Position numbers and translations under genes: made by a program | In this document: positions 43,059 to 50,581 of the stretch, in pieces | Numbering within the stretch: position 1 is the stretch's first letter | Layout of the letters: each line of letters starts with the position of its first letter | Notes under the pieces: generated by a model | The model's input: only the letters and a program-made list of their open reading frames with translations | Database searches by the model: none | Told to the model about the DNA's origin: nothing | DNA from: Streptomyces pristinaespiralis | GTDB lineage: Bacteria > Actinomycetota > Actinomycetes > Streptomycetales > Streptomycetaceae | NCBI RefSeq assembly: GCF_001278075.1 | Contig: NZ_CP011340.1 | Location: forward strand, 7,809,501 to 7,873,500 | Length of the DNA: 64,000 nt | Direction: 5' to 3'

Positions 43059-43427
43059 CTACTCGGTGTCGGCCGGCTCCGGCACGTCGCGGGTGCCCAG
43101 ACGGAGGTGCTCGATGTGGTAGACGGCCTCGTCGAGCAGCTGGGCGACGTGGTTGTCGTAGAGGCTGTACTCGATCCGCCGGCCCTGACGGGTGCCGGAG
43201 ACCAGGCTGAGCGCCCGCAGCAGCCGCAGTTGGTGGGAGACGGCGGACTGCTCCATCTCGACCGCCTCCGCCAGCTCGGTCACTCCGCACGGCCCCTGGC
43301 GCAGCCGCGTGAGGATCATGAGGCGGGACGGTGTCGCGAGGGCCTGGAGGGTGGCGGCGATGGTCGCCGCGGAGTCCGCGTCCAGATGCGCGGCCGGGGT
43401 GGTCCCGCCGCTGACTCCGTGTCCCAT
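43059..43427 (-). CDS. nmtR: Nickel/cobalt-sensing ArsR/SmtB regulator, NmtR-like
   Basis: A 122-residue protein starting MGHGVSGGTTPAAHLDADSA, as Mycobacterium tuberculosis NmtR does (MGHGVEG). The winged helix contains LQALATPSRLMILTRLRQGP and MEQSAVSHQLRLLRALSLVS. The metal ligands D91, H93, H104 and H107 fall at exactly the NmtR positions, and the N-terminal Gly-His is kept; H109 is Arg here. Divergent from a P1B-4 metal ATPase gene, the same pairing as nmtR-ctpJ. ATG 43427 fits the family start. Confidence 0.88.
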   Translation of the reverse strand: MGHGVSGGTTPAAHLDADSAATIAATLQALATPSRLMILTRLRQGPCGVTELAEAVEMEQSAVSHQLRLLRALSLVSGTRQGRRIEYSLYDNHVAQLLDEAVYHIEHLRLGTRDVPEPADTE

Positions 43428-43460
43428 GGTGCACATCGTAGCCGCGCGACAAAGCAACGG

Positions 43461-43476
43461 ATGAAGACCTCTTCAT
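43461..43476. promoter_or_regulatory. Candidate NmtR operator
   Basis: ATGAAGA-CC-TCTTCAT, a perfect 7-bp dyad with a 2-bp centre, lies in the divergent gap 34 bp before nmtR. Shape and A/T-rich ends resemble SmtB/ArsR operators. Confidence 0.6.
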
Positions 43477-43545
43477 GTGTTCCGCTATGGTGGTCGGGTT
43501 CCGTCCACACCCCGTGCCGGAACCCGAAGAAGAGGTGTGCTCCCG

Positions 43546-45531
43546 ATGGTTCCTCCGACGTCACCGACGTCCCCGACCGCCACGCCGGTGCGCGACGCCA
43601 CCACCGCACGGCCGGCCGTGACGCCCGGGGCCGCACCGGGCAGACGACGCACCCGGATGCTCGCGCTCCCCGAGGTCCGCTGGGCCGCCCTGTCCGCCGT
43701 CGCGTTCCTGTGCGCCCTGCCCCTCGACCTCGGTGGCGCCCCGGCCTGGGCGTGGGGCCCGCTCTACGCCCTCTGCTACGCGGCCGGCGGCTGGGAGCCC
43801 GGCCTGGAAGGACTACGCGCCCTGCGCGAGAAGACCCTCGACGTGGACCTGCTCATGGTCGTGGCAGCCGTCGGCGCCGCCGCCATCGGGCAGTTCCTCG
43901 ACGGCGGGTTGCTGATCGTCATCTTCGCCGTGTCGGGCGCGCTGGAGGCCCTCGCGACCCGCCGCACCGCCGACTCGGTCAGCGGTCTCCTCGACCTCGC
44001 CCCGGCGCAGGCCCTGCGCCTGACGGACGGCGCCGAGGAGGTCGTGCCCGTGTCCGACCTGCGGGTGGGGGACACCGTCCTGGTGCGGCCCGGAGAGCGC
44101 TTGCCCGCGGACGGGACCGTGCTCGAGGGCGCGAGCGAGGTCGACCAGGCGACCATCACGGGCGAGCCGCTCCCCGTCGACCGCTTCCCCGGCCACACCG
44201 TCTTCGCCGGCACCCTCAACGGCACCGGCTCGCTGCGCGTGCGCGTCGACGCGGACGCGGCCGGGTCCGTGATCGCGCGGATCGTGGCGATGGTCGAGGA
44301 GGCCAGCGCCACCAAGGCGCCCACCCAGCTGTTCATCGAGAAGATCGAACAGCGGTACTCCACCGGGGTCGTGGCCGCCACCGTCGCGCTGCTGGCCGTG
44401 CCGCTCGCCTTCGGAGCCGACTTCACCAGCACGTTGCTGCGGGCCATGACGTTCATGATCGTCGCATCGCCGTGCGCCGTCGTACTGGCCACCATGCCGC
44501 CGCTGCTGTCCGCGATCGCCAACGCCGGACGCCACGGCGTCCTCGTCAAGTCCGCCGTGGCCATGGAGTCCCTGGCCTCCGTCACCCGCGTGGCGCTCGA
44601 CAAGACCGGCACCCTCACCGAAGGCGCGCCCCGCCTCGCGGAAGTACGGCTGCTGCCCGACGGCGGCCTCGACGAGGACACGGTGCTCACGCTCGCTGCC
44701 GCGGCCGAACACCACAGCGAGCACCCGCTCGGCCGTGCCGTGGTCGCGGCGGCACGCGAACGCGGTCTGCGGCTGCCGGAGGCGCGGCAGTTCGAGTCGG
44801 CTCCCGGGCGAGGCGTTTCCGCGCGCGTCTCCGGCCGCGCGCTACGCGTCGGCAGCCCCGCCGCACTGCTCACCGGCGAAAGCGCGGAGGTCACGGCGCT
44901 GGAGGCCGACGGCCGCACGGCCGTCGTGGTGGAGGTGGACGGCAGGCCCGTCGCCGTGCTGGCCGTCGAGGACCGGCTCAGGCACGGCGCCCCGGAGGCC
45001 GTCGCGGCCCTCGCCCGGCTCACCGGCGCGGGACCGACTCTGCTCACGGGCGACAACCCGCAGGCGGCCGCCCGGGTGGCGGGCGAGGTCGGCATCACGG
45101 ACGTCCGGGCCGCGCTGCTGCCGCAGGACAAGGTCGCGGCGGTACAGGAGTGGGAACGGGCGGGCTACAGGGTGCTCGTCGTCGGCGACGGCGTCAACGA
45201 CGCGCCCGCGCTGGCCGCCGCGACCGCCGGTGTCGCGATGGGCAGGGCGGGCTCCGACCTGGCCCTGGAGAGCGCGGACGCCGTGGTGGTGCGCGACGAG
45301 GCGGCCGCGGTGCCCGCCGTCGTGGCGCTGTCGCGGCGTGCCCGCCGGCTGGTCGTGCAGAACCTGGTGATCGCATCCGTGTGCATCGGCGTGCTGGTGG
45401 TCTGGGACCTGGCCTGGCACCTGCCGCTGCCGCTCGGAGTGGCCGGCCACGAGGGCTCCACCGTGCTCGTGGGCCTCAACGGCCTGCGGCTCCTGCGCGA
45501 GTCGGCGTGGCGTCGGGCGGCGCAGGCCTGA
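43546..45531 (+). CDS. P1B-4-type heavy-metal ATPase (Co/Ni/Fe exporter, CtpD/CtpJ-like)
   Basis: A 661-residue P-type ATPase. TM6 carries SPC (FMIVASPCAVVLATMPPLLS, ~308), phosphorylation motif DKTGTLTEGAP (~351), HP locus EHHSEHPLGRAVV, hinge VVGDGVNDAPALAAA, and TM8 HEGST (~635). SPC plus HEG-S-T define subgroup P1B-4, which exports Co, Ni or Fe. No N-terminal metal-binding domain, as expected. Under probable NmtR control. GTG 43537 is an alternative start. Confidence 0.9.
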   Translation: MVPPTSPTSPTATPVRDATTARPAVTPGAAPGRRRTRMLALPEVRWAALSAVAFLCALPLDLGGAPAWAWGPLYALCYAAGGWEPGLEGLRALREKTLDVDLLMVVAAVGAAAIGQFLDGGLLIVIFAVSGALEALATRRTADSVSGLLDLAPAQALRLTDGAEEVVPVSDLRVGDTVLVRPGERLPADGTVLEGASEVDQATITGEPLPVDRFPGHTVFAGTLNGTGSLRVRVDADAAGSVIARIVAMVEEASATKAPTQLFIEKIEQRYSTGVVAATVALLAVPLAFGADFTSTLLRAMTFMIVASPCAVVLATMPPLLSAIANAGRHGVLVKSAVAMESLASVTRVALDKTGTLTEGAPRLAEVRLLPDGGLDEDTVLTLAAAAEHHSEHPLGRAVVAAARERGLRLPEARQFESAPGRGVSARVSGRALRVGSPAALLTGESAEVTALEADGRTAVVVEVDGRPVAVLAVEDRLRHGAPEAVAALARLTGAGPTLLTGDNPQAAARVAGEVGITDVRAALLPQDKVAAVQEWERAGYRVLVVGDGVNDAPALAAATAGVAMGRAGSDLALESADAVVVRDEAAAVPAVVALSRRARRLVVQNLVIASVCIGVLVVWDLAWHLPLPLGVAGHEGSTVLVGLNGLRLLRESAWRRAAQA

Positions 45532-45564
45532 CCCGGGGTGGGCGGAGTGGGTGAGCGCGTGCGC

Positions 45565-45882
45565 GGGTGAGCGCTCTCCCGCGTGCCGGGCCCTGGCGCC
45601 GGAGACGTTCCGGCCCCGCGAGGTGGGGCGGGCGTCCGGGCCGGCTGCCGGGCCCGGCGATAGGCCCGGCGTCCGGGCCCGGCGGTAGGCACGGCTTCCA
45701 GCTCCGCGTCCGGTCCCGCTTCGGGCCCGTGTCCGGTCCCGCTTCGGGCCCGTGTCCGGTCCCGCTTCGGGCCCGCGCCCGGTCCCGCTTCGGGCCCGCG
45801 CCCGGCCCGGCGGCGGGCCGCGCAGCCTGATCGCAGCCCCCAGACGCAGACGCGGGCACCTGGTTGGGTGAGCGCTCTCCCG
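45565..45882. repeat. 17-bp direct repeats flanking the hairpin array
   Basis: GGGTGAGCGCTCTCCCG occurs at 45565-45581 and 45866-45882. It contains the palindrome GAGCGCTC, similar to LacI-family operators of Streptomyces such as the CebR site. Confidence 0.75.
45705..45796. repeat. 23-bp tandem repeat array, each unit a hairpin
   Basis: Four units (45705-45727, 45728-45750, 45751-45773, 45774-45796) plus part of a fifth. Each contains GGTCCCG-CTT-CGGGCC, which folds into a 6-7-bp stem. Located 170 bp after the ATPase stop, so it might act in transcription termination or mRNA stability. Confidence 0.85.
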
Positions 45883-46013
45883 GGCGCCCCGCCCCGCCCG
45901 TAACAAGCTGTTGCAAGCCGCTGACCGGTCCGCCGACCAGGCCGCTGACCTGCGGTGACCAGCGCCGCGTCGGTCGGCGCCCGATCTCCCCACGCCCACC
46001 CCCAGGGCCGCGG

Positions 46014-46865
46014 TCAACCAGCCGTATCGGGCCCGTCGCGATCGAGTGCCGCTCGGATCTGAGCGAGCCACTCCGTGCCCAGCCGGCGCCCGTTAGGGAG
46101 TCGGTCGTCCCGGTCCCAGCGCCACGTCGTGATCATCGCCAGCACGAGGATCCGGCACTCGCGGAGCACGTTTTGATCGACACCCGGATAATGCTCGCCG
46201 ACTTCTTCCGGCGCGTGGGCGAGGTCGAATTCCACGGGTCCACGGCAGCACGTCTCAAGGTCGATGAACAGCAGCCCGTTCTTCGTGGCGAGCACATTGC
46301 CCGGGTGCGGCTCGCCGTGCAGCAGTTGCTCGGCGCCGCCGCGCTCGCCGATCGCTCGGCTCAGGTTTCGTAACGTGTCGGCGAGCAGCTCCCGGTCCGC
46401 GTCGGCGAGCAACGGAGTGCGGTCACGATCGGCCACGAGTCGTTGCGCCTGCTCGACCCGATCCGTGAAGTGCGGCGCAGGGACGTCGAGTTTGCGCATG
46501 CCTGCATGCAGCCGCTCGAGCGCATCGGCGTAGTCGGCAGGTGGGACCTCTTGAGCGGTCCCGGGGTCGTAGTAGGTCCACAGCGTGACGACGAAGCCGT
46601 CGCGCTCGTGGACGCGTGGCTCCACCCGAGGCTCGAGAACAGCCACCGGGCACCCGGCCTCGGACAGCCCCTGGGCAAGGTCGACCTCGAACTGTGCGAC
46701 CTGATGCGCCGCAGGTGCCACTCGGGCCAGGACGTCACAGGGCAGCAGACGCAGAGTGAGCTTGTTCGAGTCGTGAAGGACGATCGCGTCGTCGACCGTC
46801 AGGTCGAGTGACGAGGCGATCGACATGGCCGCGGCCACCGCGCGCGGTACCTCTGACGCTTGCAC
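46014..46865 (-). CDS. Aminoglycoside phosphotransferase-family protein
   Basis: A 283-residue kinase-fold protein: LLPCDVLARVAPAAHQVAQF, DGFVVTLWTYYDPGTAQEVP, catalytic loop LLHGEPHPGNVLATKNGLLF (HGExxxxN) and IDLETCCRGPVEFDLAHAPE (metal-binding Asp). The usual HGDxxxxN Asp is Glu in this HGEPHPGN form, which is common in this subfamily. Starts at GTG 46865 after AAAGGA; ATG 46826 is also possible. Substrate unknown; resistance is not implied. Confidence 0.82.
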   Translation of the reverse strand: MQASEVPRAVAAAMSIASSLDLTVDDAIVLHDSNKLTLRLLPCDVLARVAPAAHQVAQFEVDLAQGLSEAGCPVAVLEPRVEPRVHERDGFVVTLWTYYDPGTAQEVPPADYADALERLHAGMRKLDVPAPHFTDRVEQAQRLVADRDRTPLLADADRELLADTLRNLSRAIGERGGAEQLLHGEPHPGNVLATKNGLLFIDLETCCRGPVEFDLAHAPEEVGEHYPGVDQNVLRECRILVLAMITTWRWDRDDRLPNGRRLGTEWLAQIRAALDRDGPDTAG

Positions 46866-46990
46866 CGTCGCCTGGTCCTTTCTCCCTCGAGTCTCCCTCG
46901 AGCGCTGCCACAACTCTCCTGGCGGTGCGGCCTGCCACCATATGAAGCTGTCGACGCCACAGCCGCCGTGGTCCGCGAGCACGGCCAGGA

Positions 46991-47090
46991 CCGGTGCAGC
47001 ACGGCCGGAACCGGTCCAGCACGGCCGGAACCGGTCCAGCACGGCCGGAACCCGTGCGGCACGGCCGGAACCCGTGCGGCACGGTCAGAA
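46991..47090. repeat. 20-bp tandem repeat, five copies, running into a stop codon
   Basis: Units at 46991, 47011, 47031, 47051 and 47071 share the core GCACGGCCGGAAC (the last unit has two changes). The fifth unit contains the stop (47085-47087) of the Eis-type gene, and the repeat continues imperfectly into its last codons. Confidence 0.9.
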
Positions 47091-48314
47091 CCAGTGCAGG
47101 CAGTGCGGGGGACGGTCGGCGCGGAAGAGGGCGTCAGCGAGGGCGGCCGCGTCCGGGTTGTGGGCCCGGATGTGTCCGGCACGTACGAGGGTGCTCGGGG
47201 TGGTGCCGCCGAGGTAGACCGAGCCCAGGTCCCTCACGTCCAACGACAGGTCGGGCTCCCGGTCCGTCGGGACGCATTCGGCCTTGCTGTCGCGGACGGT
47301 GAGCAGGTAGCGGCCGTGTTCGCCGAGGAACGGGTCGTGGACGTCGAGGACGAGCTCGCCGTCCGTGAACCAGCCCCGCGCGGTCAGCGCACGCGGGACG
47401 TCCAGCAACCGCACCCAGAGCCAGTCGGTGTCGCTCACCTGGGCGGCGCGGAAGTCCGCGAACTGATGGCGCAGCGGGTGCCCGGGCGGGAGATGCTTGA
47501 ACACGACCTCGGTGACCAGGTCGTGCCGGAGCACGAACCGGGCCAGGGCCGTGAAGGCGGCGTCGTCGGTGGCGACGGTCTCGTCGACCGTCAGGGTGCC
47601 GGACTCGACCGAGTAGGCGGCGTACCCGTCCGGGACACCGTCGGCGTCCCGGTGGAGGGCGATGTAGCGCGGCGCCGGCGAGACCGGGGGCTGGCCCGCG
47701 CCCGAGGCCCACCAGCGGTGCGGCCGGGACAGCGCGCCGGGCTGTGCGCGGCGGTACCGGTCGTAGACCTCCTCCAGGATGTCGACGCACTCGGCACGCC
47801 GCAGCACCTCGACCGAGCCCGTGTCCGGTCCGGTCGCCGGGGCGTCGGCCGTTGCGCGCGCCCGGGGGAGGGCGAAGGCAGCTTCGTGGCACGGCACCGT
47901 CATCCGCTGCGTGTAAGTCGCCGGTCCGTAGCCGAACCGGCCGTAGATCAGCGCCTCGGAGGCGAGCAGCACGGAGAGGAATTCCCCCCGGCCCCGCAGC
48001 TCGGTGAGCTGATGCCGCATCATCGCGCTGAGCACGCCCTGGCGGCGGTGCGAGGGCAGGACGCCGACGGCGGTCACCCCGGAGGCCGGGACGACGGTCT
48101 CACCGGGCAGGGTGAGCTCGAAGGAGTACGCGCCGGCGGTGCCGACGGGCCGCCCGTCCGCAGCTTCGGCGAACAGGTTGCGGCCCATTTCGAGCGCCGA
48201 CCACCAGACCCCGCCGCCGTCATCCGCCGGGGTTTCCGGGAAGCGTCCGAACGCGACATGAAGCGTGTCGACGAACAGGCCGAGATCCTCGTCGGTCGTG
48301 GGACGGATCTTCAT
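47085..48314 (-). CDS. Eis-type GNAT acetyltransferase
   Basis: A 409-residue protein with the tripartite Eis layout: N-terminal GNAT (VPASGVTAVGVLPSHRRQGV, LSAMMRHQLTELRGRG, acetyl-CoA loop RRQGV), a second GNAT-like domain (SRPHRWWASG; VFKHLPPGHPLRHQFADFRA) and a C-terminal SCP2-like domain. Eis enzymes acetylate amines such as aminoglycosides, using the terminal carboxylate as base; the chain here ends CLHWF, fitting that role. GGGAGG lies 8 nt before ATG 48314. Stop codon lies in a 20-bp repeat. Confidence 0.88.
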   Translation of the reverse strand: MKIRPTTDEDLGLFVDTLHVAFGRFPETPADDGGGVWWSALEMGRNLFAEAADGRPVGTAGAYSFELTLPGETVVPASGVTAVGVLPSHRRQGVLSAMMRHQLTELRGRGEFLSVLLASEALIYGRFGYGPATYTQRMTVPCHEAAFALPRARATADAPATGPDTGSVEVLRRAECVDILEEVYDRYRRAQPGALSRPHRWWASGAGQPPVSPAPRYIALHRDADGVPDGYAAYSVESGTLTVDETVATDDAAFTALARFVLRHDLVTEVVFKHLPPGHPLRHQFADFRAAQVSDTDWLWVRLLDVPRALTARGWFTDGELVLDVHDPFLGEHGRYLLTVRDSKAECVPTDREPDLSLDVRDLGSVYLGGTTPSTLVRAGHIRAHNPDAAALADALFRADRPPHCLHWF

Positions 48315-48462
48315 CGCTGCTGCCTCCCCGGATACGGGCACCACGGATCATGGTGTCCCCGCCACAGTGCAGCGCCGGCCCGTGGCCCGGTCAAGCGAAT
48401 AACGCCCGGGCCAGGGGCCGTTCACGGCGCCGCCCGGTCAGACCCAGGGCTGCCCGGCTCCC

Positions 48463-50490
48463 TCAGAGGTGGTCGCGGGGCAGTGTCTCGTTCCATGTGC
48501 GGGAGAAGACCCGCCGGTCGTTCTCGTAGCCGTCCAGAGTGGCGTCGACGAAGAACTCGGTCTCGCTCGACGTCAGCGCGGTACGGGTCTCCACCCGCAC
48601 GTCCCAGTCGTCCCGGCGGAAGTGCATGGTCCAGGCGCTCTCCCCGCTCACCGACGTGAAGTCGTCGGCGACCGCGCTGTACTTCTCGTACGCCCGCAGG
48701 CCCACGTCGAGGCCGATGTCGTCGTAGCGCACCATGCCGCGGTCCTTGACGATCTCGAGCGCGGACCGGTAGCCGACCAGGTCCCGGGTGACCTCCCAGC
48801 GCTGTTCAGGGGGCGTGAGCCGGGTGGTGGTGAGGGGCTCTGTGCCCTCGGGCTCGTCGAACGGACGCTGGGGGAGGTGGTCGGGCGCGCTCGCCGGCCG
48901 CAGCGGCAGCGTCAGGCTGCTGGTGCCCTCGTAGACGCTCAGCAGCACCGGGCGGGGCGGTGGCCAGGCGAGCGGCCAGTAGGAGGTGGACAGCGACAGC
49001 CGGATGCGGTGGCCGGGCGGGAAGGCCTGTGCCACGCCGTTGAGTTGGACGGTGGCCCGGTAGCGGGCGCCCGGTTCCAGCGGCTCCGGCACTCCCGTCC
49101 CCTCACGGTGGGTGAGGTTGAGCAGGCCGTAGGTGACGCGGGTGGCGCTGCCGTCGGGGGCCACGTCCGACAGCCGTGCGGCGACCATGGCGACCGGTTC
49201 GCTCACCGACAGGTCCAGTTCCACGCTGGGGGATCCGAGGATCTCGACGCGTTCGGTGAGGGCGTCGGTCTCGAAGACCAGGGAGCCGCCGTCCTCCTCC
49301 CGCTGGTCGTAGGGCAGGTCCGGCGGGGCGTTGTAGGAGGCCCATTTGCCGGCGAACTGCCCGACGGACAGCGGCGACTGCACGGTCATGGCGTCCTTGC
49401 TCGAGGTCGCCTCACCGGGAGCGCCGATGCGGTGCCGGCTGAGGGGATGGGCGGTCGGCTCGACATGCGGCGACGGCCAGGCGGGTTCGCCCACCCAGCG
49501 GCCGGGCCGGGACTCGTACGAGGTGGAGGGCGGCACGCTGTCCTGCATCCAGGTCCGGAGCATCGGCCCCTCCATGACCCCGTTGTCGATGCCCTTGAGC
49601 CAGTGGTCCCACCAGGCGACGACCTCTTGCAGGTAGCCGATGGCAGGGCCCGGCTCGCCGAGGTGGGGATACTTGTGCGACCACGGGCCGATCAGGCCCT
49701 TGCGCGGCACGTCCAGGTTCCCCAGCAGACGCGTCACCGCGTTGGAATAGCCGTCCGCCCAGCCGCTGGAAGCCAGCACGGGGCACTGTACGGCCTGGTA
49801 GTCCTCGCAGACCGACGCGTGCTGCCAGTACGCGTCGCGGCGCTGGTGACTCAGCCACGCAAGCGCCCACGGGCGGGTGTTCTCCAGGCGTTCGTGCCAC
49901 ATCTCGCGCCAGCGCTCGCCGACGACGGCGGGGTCCGGCGGGCAGGTGGCGTAGGCGAACATGGTGCCGGCCTCTGCCAGGTTGTCCGACAGCAGGGCAC
50001 CGCCCATGTAGTGCATGTCGTCGGCGTACCGGTCGTCGGTGAAGGACGCGATGACGATGGCGCGCAGGCTCGGCGGCCGGCGGGCGGCGACCTGGAGGGC
50101 GGCGAACGCGCCCCAGGAGATGCCCATCATGCCGGTGTTCCCGTCGCACCAGGGCTGCTCCGACAGCCACGCGAGGATCTCCTCGGCGTCGCTCTGCTCC
50201 CGCTCCAGGTACTCGTCCGCCAGCACCCCTTCCGACTCGCCGGTGCCCCGCAGGTCGACCCGGACGCAGGCGTAGCCGTGACCGGCGATGTACGGGTGGT
50301 GCACGGAGTCGCGTACCGAGGACAGGTCCCGCTTGCGGTACGGGATGTACTCCAGCACGGCCGGTACCGGCTCGGCGTCGGAGGAGACGGGACGCCAGAT
50401 CCGGGCCGACAGGCAGACGCCGTCGGACATGGGGACGGCGACGTGCTCCTCTTCGGTTGTCGCGTGGGGCAGGTTGCTCACATAACGCAT
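48463..50490 (-). CDS. CocE/NonD-family hydrolase (S15 peptidase-like)
   Basis: A 675-residue protein: N-terminal alpha/beta hydrolase with VPAVLEYIPYRKRD, YACVRVDLRGTGESEG and nucleophile GMMGISWGAFAALQVA (Ser near 122); VLASSGWADGYSNAVTRLLG holds the acid and GPWSHKYPHLGEPGP the His; then a C-terminal jelly-roll (SVELDLSVSEPVAMVAARLS; PPGHRIRLSLSTSYWPLAWP). Family members cleave esters or amides (cocaine esterase, X-Pro peptidase, beta-lactam ester hydrolases). No signal peptide. It lies 91 bp downstream of the ATP-grasp gene on the same strand, probably one operon. Confidence 0.9.
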   Translation of the reverse strand: MRYVSNLPHATTEEEHVAVPMSDGVCLSARIWRPVSSDAEPVPAVLEYIPYRKRDLSSVRDSVHHPYIAGHGYACVRVDLRGTGESEGVLADEYLEREQSDAEEILAWLSEQPWCDGNTGMMGISWGAFAALQVAARRPPSLRAIVIASFTDDRYADDMHYMGGALLSDNLAEAGTMFAYATCPPDPAVVGERWREMWHERLENTRPWALAWLSHQRRDAYWQHASVCEDYQAVQCPVLASSGWADGYSNAVTRLLGNLDVPRKGLIGPWSHKYPHLGEPGPAIGYLQEVVAWWDHWLKGIDNGVMEGPMLRTWMQDSVPPSTSYESRPGRWVGEPAWPSPHVEPTAHPLSRHRIGAPGEATSSKDAMTVQSPLSVGQFAGKWASYNAPPDLPYDQREEDGGSLVFETDALTERVEILGSPSVELDLSVSEPVAMVAARLSDVAPDGSATRVTYGLLNLTHREGTGVPEPLEPGARYRATVQLNGVAQAFPPGHRIRLSLSTSYWPLAWPPPRPVLLSVYEGTSSLTLPLRPASAPDHLPQRPFDEPEGTEPLTTTRLTPPEQRWEVTRDLVGYRSALEIVKDRGMVRYDDIGLDVGLRAYEKYSAVADDFTSVSGESAWTMHFRRDDWDVRVETRTALTSSETEFFVDATLDGYENDRRVFSRTWNETLPRDHL

Positions 50491-50581
50491 ACGGCCGGCC
50501 CTCTCCCTCCTTTTTCAGGCTCGGCTGGGCGGCTGCCCAGGATGCTGTCCGGCACACCGGTCCGACCGGACCGGGGCTGCC

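Larger units (their letters stand above)
45532..46013. other. Intergenic, filled with repeats
   Basis: No gene. Holds a 23-bp tandem array of hairpin-forming units (45705-45796) and two copies of a 17-bp direct repeat (45565-45581 and 45866-45882) on either side of it. Confidence 0.7.

Noticed and set aside
41892..45554. Very long open + strand frame (about 1220 codons) across sortase, NmtR and ATPase genes
   Set aside because: It is a by-product of extreme third-position G+C; the composition is Arg/Ala/Gly-rich without motifs, and well-recognised genes occupy the same DNA in other frames.
46014..46865. Antibiotic resistance call for the phosphotransferase-like gene
   Set aside because: The fold is shared by many small-molecule kinases; nothing in the sequence fixes an aminoglycoside substrate.
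45705..47090. CRISPR array
   Set aside because: Units at 45705-45796 and 46991-47090 are head-to-tail tandem repeats with no spacers, and no cas genes are present.
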